Source: Marsupella aquatica
Taxonomy: Eukaryota > Marchantiophyta
Reading direction: 5' to 3'
Assembly: GCA_973895155.1 (NCBI GenBank)
Contig: OZ316891.1
Span: 2,604,001 to 2,668,000, forward strand
DNA length: 64,000 bases
Part shown: positions 33,558 to 44,814 of the stretch, in pieces
Layout: every line of letters begins with the position of its first letter
Numbering within the stretch: position 1 is the stretch's first letter
Made by a program: the position numbers and the translations under genes
The notes under the pieces: model-generated
Databases searched by the model: none
What the model saw: only the letters and a program-made list of their open reading frames with translations
Told to the model about the DNA's origin: nothing

Positions 33558-34953
33558 GGCAATCTAAAACTACTCCTTTACTTTACTAAAACTAACTAAA
33601 CTTAAATTTCTCTTATGTTGTGTTAATGCCCTGTAAGTAGGGCATTGCAAGCAATAATAGTCCCTCAAAACTCAAGCACTTAGCACTCATTTTTTGGATC
33701 TTATAGCCCACAATGCCAGGCAATACTATATACAACTGGCCCATGACCAAATCTTTATTGTCTACACCAGGCTCGTGACCAAATCTAGGCCGGTCACAAT
33801 ACTCTTAACAATAAAGTTTTGACAATATTGTGTACAATTATATGGTTTCAGATATATTGCCAACAATAATTTCTAGGGCCATGTGTCAACCCCATCACTT
33901 TCCACTGAATTTTCTAGCACAATATAATCACTATATATGTAATGCCTCATATGTAAGTAGAATCCACATTTACATAGTGGGCACAAATAGTGTCCGTCAA
34001 GGTCACAGGGTCTTTGGGAGGTGGCAGGACCTTAGGGCATCTCCACTACCACAGTATAATCACCAACAAGTGATACAATTGTGTATCCCATACAGCAACT
34101 CATCGTAGCCAATGGAGGATCCAGGTTGTGTGGAGATGACCTTGGCCCAACACATGAGGATGGAAAGAGTGTGTAGCCCAACTAAGGTCATTATGCCATG
34201 GCAAATTCTCAGGGGCCAAATACTGGTTGAGTTAACACAAAATATGAATTACTGATGTCTCCCAGAAAGCCAACACTTTTCAAAAACATGCACAACCTAC
34301 ACCCTTACACCATTTCAATAAACGGGAGATGGTTTCTAGGATGCTTGTGCCCATTCCAACAATGCTATTGATGGACTGTAAAGATAAAAGGTTTTATGTT
34401 TTCTGTGTGGACTTGTGGAGTGTAAGTCAGGGTGCATGCACAATAATGAGGCTTTCTGAAGTGCAAGATCACACAAAAATTGTTGAATAGGTCCTTTGAT
34501 GTTAAAATGGCCTCTTGCCACCCTCTATGCTGGTTGTTTGGACTCCTTGCTTGAAATCTCTCGCACAATTTGAAACCATCTAGCTTGCATCAAATGCAAG
34601 CCCCTGTTAATTGAGCAAAGTGAAGCTATAGTTGTGAGATCCCAAAAACGTGAATGAGGTGGTAGAAAAGTCATAGGAGATGTTGGTTGAGTCCCCTTGT
34701 GACCATATAACTCTTTGGCTGTGGAGAGTATTGATATGTTTCAGTTTCTTCATTACCTGCACATTGGTCCTATTACAAAATTGTAACTTGTTGCTCGTTG
34801 GAAGGTAGATTCAAGGATGTGGATCATTACAGGATAAAAACAAGTCTGGTCTCTCTTGCAGGTGAATTTAGAAGTATTTTAAGTATGTGACATTAATAAC
34901 AGTAAATGTGGAGGACATTGTATGGTACCCATGGAAATAGAAGTAAGTAAAAT
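33558..34953. other. Intergenic DNA without recognisable genes
   Basis: Only short frames without domains occur. I see no tandem structure. Confidence 0.4.
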
Positions 34954-35142
34954 AAGATGATACTGGCATATTTTCTTTTTCCAAAGGCATGCTCTAGGAT
35001 GCTGGAGAGAAGCACAGAGTTGGCTGAATGGTGATATTAGAAGAAATGGTCTGAGTTTTGTTGGATTGCTGCTATCATCCAAGGGAAAGACTCCTATCTA
35101 TACTTTACTTAGTTTTATGCTCTATCAGACTCTGTGGAATAT

Positions 35143-35599
35143 TGTTGAGCATAGACGACGATCGCAACGGCAAGCCCATGAACCATCCAACGCACAATAG
35201 TCGACACAAGAGATACGTGGTTCACCTCCTTGAGGCTACGTCCACGGGAACACACAAGAGAGCTTTACTGAACTCTAAGCCCATCGACTATACCGAGTCT
35301 CCACAGTGTAAGCTCTCCCTATCTCTCAAGTGGCTCCATAACAATGAGCCTTGGTTCTACCTCTCCAAGCACACATGTCTCTTATGATATAGTGTGCAAC
35401 TTAGTTGTACCTAACCACATAGTTGTACCTAATCACGTAGTTGTACCTAACCACATAGTTGTACCTAATCACGTAGTTGTACCTAACCACATAGTTGTAC
35501 CTAATCACGTAGTTGTACCTAACCACGTAGTTGTACCAACCCACGTTGTTGTACCAACCATGTCATACCTAACCTAGACGTAAGAGTAAATACCCAACA
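35143..35599 (-). repeat. 3' LTR of the Copia element (457 bp)
   Basis: It spans TG...CA and is bounded by the target duplication on one side and the polypurine tract on the other. It contains an array of 18-bp TAGTTGTACCTAANCACN units at about 35398-35550. It is 72 bp, or exactly four units, longer than its partner. Confidence 0.95.
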
Positions 35600-35613
35600 A
35601 TCTTCCCCTTGAC
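35600..35613 (-). other. Polypurine tract
   Basis: Read on the minus strand, CAAGGGGAAGAT lies immediately before the 3' LTR. This is the expected primer for plus-strand synthesis. Confidence 0.85.
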
Positions 35614-35789
35614 TCTGGTCTAGGGGAGAGTAATACTGCCAATGTATATGATCCCTCAGCGGGAAGTTCTGGACAAAAACCAAACCGGTTTCCCTCTCTA
35701 ACTAGAGCAAACCAGAACTAAGCCGTAGCCTAATACATAGGAATGAGGAAGAGCATATATCAGTAATTACAATGAATGTTAAGAAAACT

Positions 35790-36608
35790 CTACTTGTGAT
35801 GCAATTGCAAAACCTGCAATACGTCACGGTGTCTAGAGAAACTCTCCAAAGGAATCACTTTGGTAAATGCGTCAGCCGGGTTGAGTTTACCATCAATCTT
35901 GACTAGCTCAAACAAATTATCAAACACAGCCTGCCTGATAAAATGGTACCTAACGTCAATGTGCTTCACTCTGCTGTCCATCACCTGGTTCACAGCAAGG
36001 TGGAGCGCACTTTGGCTATCACAATGGAGCTTCACATTCCCCTGTGGCAATCCCATTTCAGTGATAAGTCTATCCAACCAAATCGCTTCCTTTGCTGCTT
36101 CCGCAGCTGCAACATACTCCGCTTCTGTAGTAGACTGAGCAATACACTTCTGCAAAGTAGACCTCCAACTTATGCATCCATCGCCAAGTGTGAACACGTA
36201 TCCTGTTGTTGATCTCCTTCGGTCCAAATCTTGTCCATAGTCAGAATCAACATAGCCAATCAATGATTTAGCATTCTTTGCATTCGCATCAAATAAAAGA
36301 CCATGATCCACGGTACCCTTCAAGTACCTGATAATCCACTTCACTGCTTCCCAGTGTACCTTCCCTGGATTTGACATGTACCTGCTCACCTTGCCCATAG
36401 CCATGGCAAGATCAGGTCTAGTGCAAGTCATCAAATACATGAGACTCCCCACTGCCTTGTCATACGGAACCTTTGACATCAACCCCTTCTCTGTGTCATC
36501 CGTAGGACAGAACGCTGATGATAACTTGAAGTGTGGAGCCAACGGGGTACTTACTGGCTTGCTATTCCCCACGTTGAACCTTGCAATTACCTTCCTCGCA
36601 TAACTGCT
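35790..36608 (-). pseudogene. Copia RNase H segment of the polyprotein, cut off by an upstream stop
   Basis: About 270 residues in the same frame as the RT. It includes VGSLMYLMTCTRPDL, KWIIRYLKGT, the RNase H stretch GYVDSDYGQDLDRRRSTTGY with acidic residues, and AEYVAAAEAAKEAIWL, ending HVDVRYHFIR-like sequence and a normal stop. It is separated from RT by a TAG at 36609-36611. The family consensus at that site is Gln (LWLTQ..Y), which fits CAG to TAG. Confidence 0.9.
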
Positions 36609-39062
36609 CTACGTCAACCATAGCTTGCCAGCCTCCAAGTCCCTAGTGATCTCCATACCCAAAATCCTCTTAGCTGGCCCTAAGTCCTTCATCTTAAACT
36701 CTGCACTAAGCAGTGCCTTGAGCTTAACAATCTCAGACCTATCCTTGGCTGCAATTAGCATATCATCCACATAAAGTACTAAAACAATGAACCCAAAGAC
36801 AACATTCTTTACCGGTTTCAAATACACACAAGGGTCAAATACACTTCTGTGAAAACCTTGTGACCGAATCCAATCGTCAAACCGCTTATTCCACTGTCTT
36901 GGTGACTGCTTCAACCCATACAAGGATTTCAGCAATCTGCAAACCAATTCCTCCTGTCCTCTCTTCACAAAACCTAGCGGTTGTCTCATGAAGATCACCT
37001 CTTCCAATGTGCCATAGAGGAAAGCTATGACAACATCCATCTGATCTAGCAGTAGACCAAACATTACAACAAGTACACACAATAGTCGTATTGTAGAGTA
37101 CTTAGCAACTGGTGAGAAGACCTCATTGTAATCCACACCTTTCTCTTGTGTGAATCCCTTTGCTACCAATCTAGCCTTGTAGACCTTCGATCCACCTCCT
37201 ATGGAATTATCCTTCAGCTTGTAAATCCACTTGCTATCCACCACTTGCTGACCCTTAGGCAGCTTAACAAGCTCCCAAGTTTTGTTGTCCTTTAGTGACT
37301 GCATCTCCGTTTGCATTGCTGCAGTCCACTTCTGCTTCTCCTTTGAAGCACTTGCCTCATGAAATGAAGAAGGTTCCCCTTCTTCCAAAATTAACGCATC
37401 ACCCTCATCATCAGCTGTAAAATCATCCTCTTGCAGTTGAGATGAATCAACCCACTGTCCATACCTTGGTGGAGCGCGTACAGTGCGACCAGATGTTCTT
37501 CTAGCCGATGACTCTGGTTGATCTGCGTGTGCTGGTACAATTTTAAGCTCAACAGCATCCACTTGCTGCTCACCAGCATCAACAAACTCCTCTGGTTCCT
37601 TTGGCACAGGAACCAGCTTCATAATTGGAGCAACTTCTTCTCTCCGGTCATGCACCTCATAACCAATCTCCCCCTCAACGAGATCCGGGATAGGAGATTT
37701 TCCTTTGTCAGTACGGGAGACCTGAGTATTCTCCCCCTCCTTCAATAATCTGGATTCATTGAAGGAAACATCCCTACTAACAACGAGCTTACAGGCAATA
37801 GGATCCCATAGCCTATAGACTTTCACACCACTCTTGTACCCAAGAAAAACACATTTCTTGGAGGTAGGATCCAACTTGGTCCTATTCTGCTTCGGTGTGA
37901 GAGCATATGCATCACTTCCAAAAACTACCAAGCCATGATAGTCTGCTTGCCGCTTATAGCGCATCTCAAACGGCGTTTTGAAATTGATAGCACTAGAAGG
38001 AGAAAGATTTACCAAATAAGCTGCGGTATTGACAGCTTCTGCCCAAAATTCTTGTGGTAAACCTGATTGGCTCAACATACTCCGTGACCGCTCCAACAGT
38101 GTCCGATTGAGCCTCTCAGCGACACCATTCTGCTGCGGAGTATAAACTGTGGTGAGATGACGAGTTATCCCCTGTTCTGAACAGTACTCTTCAAATTCCA
38201 TTGAAGTGTACTCCCCGCCGTTGTCTGACCTCAGACTCTTCACCCTTGTATCCAAACACTTGATCGTGTTTCCAGTCTGATTCTCCACCTGGGCCTTCCA
38301 CTTCTTAAAAATGGACAAGACATCAGACTTATGCGTCATGAAATAAATCCACACAAATCTTGAGTAATCATCAATAAATGATACATAGTACAACTTTCCA
38401 GAGTGTGAGAGAGTCGGGGATGGACCCCACACGTCACTATGTATGTACTCAATAACCGCTTTGGAACAATGAGTTCCAACACCAAAAGCACGACGATGCT
38501 GCTTTCCAAGAATGCAATACTCACAAAACTCTAATTTACAAGATTGCAAATCAGAAATGAGTCCATTCTTCCGTAAGATAGCCAAACCCTTCTCACTCAT
38601 GTGGCCTAGCCGTGAATGCCACAGTTGAGTCATCTCCTCGTGAGACTTGGTTACATTGGCCTCTCCACATTTTGTATTGCCCTGTAACACATACAAATTC
38701 TTTTGTCTACTCCCCTTCAAAATCACTGTCTCTCCCGACCTGACTTGAAGTTCACCATCAATAACGCTCCATTGATGACCATTTGAATCCAACACACCGA
38801 GTGAAATCAGATTCATACGCATGCCAGGTACATACCTGACTCCGGACACTGTGCGCACAGCGCCATCAAACATTTGAATCTTCACAGACCCAATTCCCTC
38901 AATTTGACAGGAGTGATCATTTCCCATCAAAACTGAACCGTTTGAAACAGAGTAAGAACTGAAAAACTCACGAATGTAACAAATATGAAAAGAGCAAGCA
39001 CAATCAAGAATCCACACATCATCTGCTCTCCTAGATGACGTGCACAGGGCATACCCCCGGCT
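36609..39062 (-). pseudogene. Copia protease-integrase-reverse transcriptase segment
   Basis: Domains in order: a protease remnant (WILDCACSFHIC, where the usual catalytic DSG reads DCA); the integrase zinc finger (HSRLGHMSEKG ... CEYCILGK); the integrase core with HSDVWGPSPT, RSDNGGEYTS and a Glu in GVAERLNRT; then RT with KARLVAKGFTQ, DVVIAFLYG and catalytic YVDDM. It is in the same frame as gag and RNase H, but is bounded by a TGA at 39063-39065 upstream and a TAG at 36609-36611 downstream. There is no internal frameshift. The protease change alone should block polyprotein processing. Confidence 0.93.
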
Positions 39063-40103
39063 TCATAAAACATACTCATCATTGAGTAAATCAGCTTCTC
39101 CATCAGCCCTAGCCACATTTGTCGATGAAGTTTCCGCTGCCTTTCCCTTACAGTCTCGCTTGAAGTGTCCAACTTGGTTGCACTTCCAACATGTCACCTG
39201 CCTCCTCTGAGGGGATTTACCCTTGGACTTAGATATGGATTTAGATCTAAACTGGGTTCTACGGTCCCCAGTTGGTCGCTGCATACTCCTCCCACGGTTA
39301 ACATTGAGGGCAGCACCAGATGATGAAGGCTGTGACGTGATGTGCATCTTCTGCTAAAGATCATCACTAAGCAGAGAACTTACCACGTCATTGTATGAAA
39401 TGGTATCCCTATCACGATGCAACAACACTCGTGATAGGGACTGGTAAGATGGAGGCAATGAACTAAGAAGCTGCAGAGCCTTCGTCTCATCATTCAAAGT
39501 CTCCCCAAGGTTTTCCAAGTCAACGACCATGTCGTTGAAAGCATCCACATGGTCTTGCAACTTCGTACCAGATTTCTTCATCCTGAAACTCATCAGTTTG
39601 TAGGAAGTGTAGAGCCGGTTCGACAACTCCTTGCGGTGATACTTGCTCTGCAATTCCGCAAACAAGGACATGCAATCCTTATGTGCACCCAACTGCTTGA
39701 TGATGGGAGGCATGAGATAGAGTGTAACACACCATACTCCTTGCTCCTGCATGCGGTCCCATTGTTTCTCATCAACATCGTCTTCACGAGGGCTCAACAG
39801 TTGTCCCATCCCTAACGCATAAAACACTCCCTTCACCTGCTTCTCCCATAGCAAGTAGTCAGAGCGCCCATCATACTTTGTCACTTCATACTTGGGTCCC
39901 CCAAGCTTGAAAGTCCCCATCTTCTTATTTGGCACTACCGTGAGCTCCGGTAGTAGTACTGCTTCCTCCACCACACGCCGCACCGGTGATGGTATCGGTG
40001 TCACGTGCTCTTCCTCCTGCTCCTCTCTCTGCCCCTGAAACCTCCACGGTGATCCTCGTGCTTCAAGTTTCACGTCTTCGAAAAACTCCTCCGAATCACT
40101 CAT
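39063..40103 (-). pseudogene. Copia gag with zinc knuckle, interrupted by one amber codon
   Basis: Gag starts at 40103 (MSDSEEFFED) and runs 249 residues with the plant Copia gag region (KYDGRSDYLLWEKQV ... SYQSLSRVLLHRD). A TAG at 39354-39356 stops it. The same frame then continues through the CCHC zinc knuckle CWKCNQVGHFKRDC to a TGA at 39063-39065. Both stops lie in frame with the downstream pol. The codon after TAG is CAG, consistent with an original Gln-Gln. Confidence 0.92.
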
Positions 40104-41243
40104 ATGAGAAAATCACAAAAAATGTTATTTTTCACAACTTCTCAAAAAACTCGAAACTCAACACCGTCGTGTAGCCCACAAAGCTAGGAGTCCAATACTG
40201 AAAACCGAAATCAAAATCGAAATTTGACGGAAAAGTTATTCAAATTTCGGTCGAGGTGGGTAAAACCTTGGGAAACTCCCCCGTTTTGACCACCTCAGGG
40301 AATAACCGAAATACCAAGTACAACCCGTTGTCGGAATTGCGATATGATTGGTGCGCTGCGTTGCCAACTTCAATGGCTACGACCTCGCCGAAAAATAACC
40401 AAAAAAGTTACCATTCGGCGGATGAAATCTTTGTCGGACGGTCAAAAAATAACTCTCTAGTTTTTTGGAATATTCTATGACCCTTGTACAGGCCCTGTGG
40501 GAATTTTGGAAGAACAATCGAGGGGTTGACATGTGTCCTTGAACCCCCAAAACCCCCTACCACCCTTCGTCGTCGAAATCTGGTCGCGCGCGCAGAAAAT
40601 ACACACGGCAGAATGTACCCCTCGACACCAAACGCAAGATATCTCACTCGGGTTTTGACGAAATCAAGATCCGATTTCAGATTTGGAAACTAGACTCCGA
40701 GGCGATGAAGATCGATATAAGAAGCACCCAAAACGAGGAAAGAACGAGGGAGAAAAAAATTGGTAAAGATGACAGATTTCTCTCAATTGCCATAGCCAAT
40801 TTCGAATCAGTTTTTCAAAGAGAAAAAAATGGTACCTTGTCAACAACGAATGTTGATCAATTGCACTTGGTGCCGTCACCAAGTCCAACAAGGTAATTGA
40901 TTTTGCTTAGCCTTCCTCTTTGCATCAAAGAGCCAATCCCAGACTCAAAAACAATCGTCTTGCCTCAATCTCTCCGTTGAGTCAAAACACTTGATGCTTC
41001 TCCCTCCGAGTCGATTGCCAACTTTCTTCACAAAATCCAGAACGACAAAAACTTAGATCTCTTTGCACCACGAGCTCCGTTCAACGATTTCTTCACACCG
41101 TTAGAAAGCTCTTGCCCTGATCTATCCGTTGAGCCCATAAACTCCAAGTTCCATGCGATGGAACTCTGGAAAATCCACCAATACTCAACGTTGGAAAATC
41201 CGTCATGAAATCCCGTCACAAACACACGTCACCTCCCAAGCAT
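40104..41243 (-). other. Copia 5' leader
   Basis: About 1.1 kb between the primer-binding site and the gag start, with no coding sequence of note. This is longer than the leader of many Copia elements. Confidence 0.6.
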
Positions 41244-41255
41244 GCTCTGATACCA
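41244..41255 (-). other. Primer-binding site, initiator tRNA-Met
   Basis: On the minus strand it reads TGGTATCAGAGC, complementary to the 3' end of plant initiator tRNA-Met. It lies two bases inside the 5' LTR. Confidence 0.95.
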
Positions 41256-41257
41256 AT

Positions 41258-41642
41258 TGTTGAGCATAGACGACGATCGCAACGGCAAGCCCATGAACCA
41301 TCCAATGCACAATAGTCGACACAAGAGATACGTGGTTCACCTCCTTGAGGCTACGTCCACGGGAACACACAAGAGAGCTTTACTGAACTCTAAGCCCGTC
41401 GGCTATACCGAGTCTCCACAGTGTAAGCTCTCCCTATCTCTCAAGTGGCTCCATAACAATGAGCCTTGGTTCTACCTCTCCAAGCACACATGTCTCTTAT
41501 GATATAGTGTGCAACTTAGTTGTACCTAATCACGTAGTTGTATCTAACCACATAGTTGTACCTAATCACGTAGTTGTACCTAACCACGTAGTTGTACCAA
41601 CCACGTCATACCTAACCTAGACGTAAGAGTAAATACCCAACA
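41258..41642 (-). repeat. 5' LTR of the Copia element (385 bp)
   Basis: Nearly identical to the other LTR apart from a few substitutions (for example CCAACGC/CCAATGC and CCCATCGAC/CCCGTCGGC) and four fewer 18-bp repeat units at about 41515-41605. Confidence 0.95.
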
Positions 41643-42207
41643 AATATATGGCAGGCTAGGATGGTCACACCTTTGATCAGAACAAGAGAAGAGTTTTTGA
41701 CCAACATTCGGTGGTTGCGGAAACTCTGGATCATATGGCGGCAATGGTAGCTGCATCTACCTCAAATAAGAACTCACTCAAATTCTCAGTGCTAAAACTA
41801 TGCTCGAAATAGAGAGACTGAGATTGTTTACCCATAGAGCTAGGACTTGGATCTCCAGTTGAGTGATAAGCCGTGCTGACCAAGACGCTAGGTGTGACAA
41901 TTGTTGATAGGCAGAAGCAATGGCCTCTTACTTAGTAGATGGAGATTGTAGCCAGACATTGAGAGACTAACCTCATTGGAATGTACTTATCTCTGTGTTT
42001 GGTCTCCCTACCTAGTGTGCTATTCTTTTTGACTTGTGGTTAGGATGGGTTTCTTGGTGAGTTATCCATTGTGTTACAGATCTCTGAATTCTGTTTCACA
42101 GCCTGTTGTGGCTCTTTTGCCTTTTGGCCTGTTGTTTCCTCCCATCCTTGGGGTTCACGTGAAATAAACTCCAAATTTAAATAATAATAATAAAAAGATG
42201 ATACTGG

Positions 42208-42972
42208 TCATAATTATTTGCACTTATGGACTGTGCACTCAGCAAGAGCTCACTCTACATCATCATCATCATCCTCCCATCCAGTGTTTCCTCTCTTGGT
42301 GATTTTCTTCACATTTGCTACCAGGTGAAGGGGTTTGCCAATGATACAAAGAGATTTAAAAAAAACAAGTATTGACGCTAGAATCAATGGTTCAGATCTG
42401 GCCATACATACAGCTAAAGTAACTGTACAACTAAGTACACAATTTTGGCTAAACCTAGGCTCCTCAACTCACTGTAAGTGCCACATGCCCAAATTACAAA
42501 AGATAGCACTGTGCCTGTCCCATTCCATCCACTTTTCTTTTTGGTGGCAAAACAATTCTAGCTACCACTTCTCTAAACAATCTTTGCCATTTTTGGCAAA
42601 AAATTGCAAGGTTTACTTTCTTCCATTAGCCAATTTCCCGTCTAGCCACACACCCTATCTAACCAGAATCTACTGGCCATCCTTAAATGTGGGGAGGAGT
42701 TCTGATGGTCAGTATCAATCTACAAAATTAGACAAGGAAGATTCCTAGAAGTTCTCCTGCCACAAGACCACATTAGCCACACTGGTTTAAAAAAGATCTT
42801 GAAAAATATGCCCATCCCATCCTATCCCATCCCATTCCATCCCAAGTATTATTTTTCAATGATGTGAAAATAGTAATACCCATCTAATAAAAAGCAATAG
42901 AAAACCAGACTGTGAAACTGAGGGATAGAACTGGAAAGGGACATCATGATACACATAATCTATTTATGAGGA
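42208..42972. other. Intergenic DNA
   Basis: A (CAT)n run occurs near 42259 and a CCCAT-rich run near 42811-42845. The plus-strand frame at 42335-42748 (137 codons) is low-information and shows no domain. Confidence 0.4.
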
Positions 42973-43017
42973 AAAGTATAATATTCAGGCTAGTTCTGTA
43001 ATACTCTCCTCTTCCAT
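42973..43017. repeat. Left copy of the 45-bp direct repeat flanking the Helitron
   Basis: It is identical to 44732-44776 over 45 bases, starting AAAGTATAATATTCAGGCTA. Its last base overlaps the first base of the Helitron. Confidence 0.95.
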
Positions 43018-44730
43018 CTACTACTATAATAACGAATCCCGCCAATTTTAGTCCTTCGTCCCGTTATAAAAATGAAAAAGGAGGGAACAAAGCTAAGCCA
43101 TCAGATATTTTCTTGAATTATTTATGGCTCTTGGATTGAGTGAGATGGGAACCTAAAATTGGCTGGAAGTTATAGTACAAGGTAGATATGTAAGTTATAG
43201 TACAAGGTAGATATAATATATCATAGATTCATAGAGTACTTGCATGTGCTACTTTAGTTATTTTGTAGCTTGAGTATAATACTTTTTGGCATGGAGCATT
43301 AAAGTGCAAGTATATTATTTTATGGTCTATTAATTTAGAATACATTTGGCATGGGGCATGAAAGTGAAAACTTTACTTGAGATAATGGTTTTGGTAGGGA
43401 GCGAGCACTAAGGGGAAGAGAGTAGGTTGACATTATATTATTTTGGCTTTTGCTCTTAAAAAGGAGATTTAACTCTTTGGAAATTAGTTAATTTTTAGTT
43501 ATCTTGCATGGACCCCAATTTCTATTTTGTACAATGATATCTTTCACTCAACAAAAGTTTTTGTGTAATAATGTATTTTAACAATTATTATTTTTATTCA
43601 ACGGTTATCTTTTGCACCACGTACGATCTATTTCTCAACAACATCTTTAACCAAACAACATCTATTATGCAACGCACTGGGATTGAAAGGATATCAAGAG
43701 AATGGTCATCTTTGCTAAACCCTAAAACACTAAATCTGAAACCAATAATATAACGTTGCTCCAATTTATAGTGGTCGACATTCAAATGCATGGGTATTTT
43801 TGGGTAAAAAAACAAAACAAAGAAAAAGATTCACTCCTTCTTAGTTTCCTTGATTTTTTATTTCATAACATCTTTCACATAACGATAGCTTGGGTGAAAT
43901 AACACCATTTTTCTTTTAACATCTTTTACTTCACAATATCTTTGGCAAAATGACACCCTTTTCTTAATAACATCTTTCACACGATGGCATGTTTGGCAAA
44001 ACTACTTTTTCTTAAGACATCTTTTTACTTTGTGACATCTTTCACTTAACAACATCTTGGGCAACACGATATCTTATTTCTTAACAACATCTTTTGTGCA
44101 ACGCACGGGTATTTTCCGTGAACGATGTCTTGGCCGACATGATGTTTTTTTCTCAACATCTTCGCCAACATGACAATTTTTTCTCAATGATATCTTGGCC
44201 GACACAACGTCTTTTTTCTCAACAACTTCTTGGCCGACATGACAATTTTTGCTCAATGATATCTTGGCCAACACAACATCTTTTTTTCTCAACGTCTTCT
44301 TGGCCGACACAACATATTTTTTTCTCAATGACCTCTTGGGCAACAAGACATCTTTTTTCTCCACGACCTCTTGGTTGACACTACATATTTTCTTTCAACG
44401 ACCTCTTGGCCAATACAACATTTTTTTCTCAACGACATCTTGACCAACACAACTTCTTTTCTCTCAATGACCTCTTGGGCGACACTACATCTTTACTCTC
44501 AACGACCTCTTGGGCGACATGACATCGTTTCTCTCAACGACCTCTTGGGCAACACGACATCTTTTCTCTCCACAACCTCTTGGGCAACACGACATCATTT
44601 CTCTCCACGACCTCCTAGGCAACACTACATCTTTTTTCTCCACGACCTCTTGGCTGACACTACATCATTTTTCTCAATGACATCTTGGCCGACACGATTT
44701 CTTTTGTGCAACGCACAGGTATTGAGCTAG
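43017..44730 (+). mobile_element. Non-autonomous Helitron, 1.7 kb
   Basis: It begins TCTACTACTATAATAACGAA and ends GAGCTAG. It sits between an A (43016) and a T (44731), the expected AT target. A hairpin TGTGC-AAC-GCACA (44705-44717) lies 9 bases before the CTAG end (44727-44730). These are the diagnostic Helitron features: 5' TC, 3' CTRR, subterminal hairpin and no terminal inverted repeats. The beginning is like known plant Helitrons. It has no Rep/helicase gene; the interior is mostly minisatellite. Hairpin-like TGCAACGCAC blocks also occur inside near 43668 and 44097. Confidence 0.88.
43600..44700. repeat. Minisatellite inside the Helitron
   Basis: Around 20 imperfect copies of a unit of about 45 bp, CTCAACGACCTCTTGGCCGA followed by CACGACATCTTTTTT. 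Copies are tight from 44120 to 44700 and increasingly degenerate back to about 43600. The open frames on both strands here are products of the repeat. Confidence 0.88.
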
Positions 44731-44731
44731 T

Positions 44732-44776
44732 AAAGTATAATATTCAGGCTAGTTCTGTAATACTCTCCTCTTCCAT
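44732..44776. repeat. Right copy of the 45-bp direct repeat flanking the Helitron
   Basis: It starts one base after the Helitron's CTAG end and is identical to 42973-43017. Confidence 0.95.
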
Positions 44777-44814
44777 TTTTTACGGACTTGATAGTTAGAT
44801 GGCTTTATATTAGG

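Larger units (their letters stand above)
35138..41647 (-). mobile_element. Complete Ty1/Copia LTR retrotransposon with 5-bp target duplication
   Basis: The element is 35143-41642 (6.5 kb) on the minus strand, flanked by AATAT at 35138-35142 and 41643-41647. It has two LTRs (TGTTG...CAACA when read on the plus strand), a primer-binding site matching initiator tRNA-Met, a polypurine tract, and gag-protease-integrase-RT-RNase H in Copia order. The non-repetitive parts of the two LTRs differ at only a handful of positions, so insertion is fairly recent. The polyprotein is nevertheless broken by three in-frame stops, so this copy is not autonomous. Confidence 0.95.
34954..42207 (+). mobile_element. 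5'-truncated LINE (non-LTR retrotransposon) split by the Copia element
   Basis: The LINE body is 34967-35142 plus 41648-42194 (about 720 bp). It is bounded by a 13-bp duplication, AAGATGATACTGG, at 34954-34966 and 42195-42207. It ends in a (TAA)n-type tail (about 42178-42194), as expected for target-primed reverse transcription. An open frame starts near the 5' truncation point, runs into the Copia insertion and continues in frame on the far side of it (WREAQSWLNG ... LWNIWQAR) to a TAG near 41750. I read this as the C-terminal tail of a LINE ORF2 protein; the tail is too short for certainty. Confidence 0.65.

Noticed and set aside
35398-35550. 18-bp array as an independent satellite
   Set aside because: It sits inside both LTRs and is part of the Copia element.
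44094-44730. CRISPR-like array of regular repeats
   Set aside because: Eukaryotic minisatellite within a Helitron; repeats are imperfect and there are no unique spacers.
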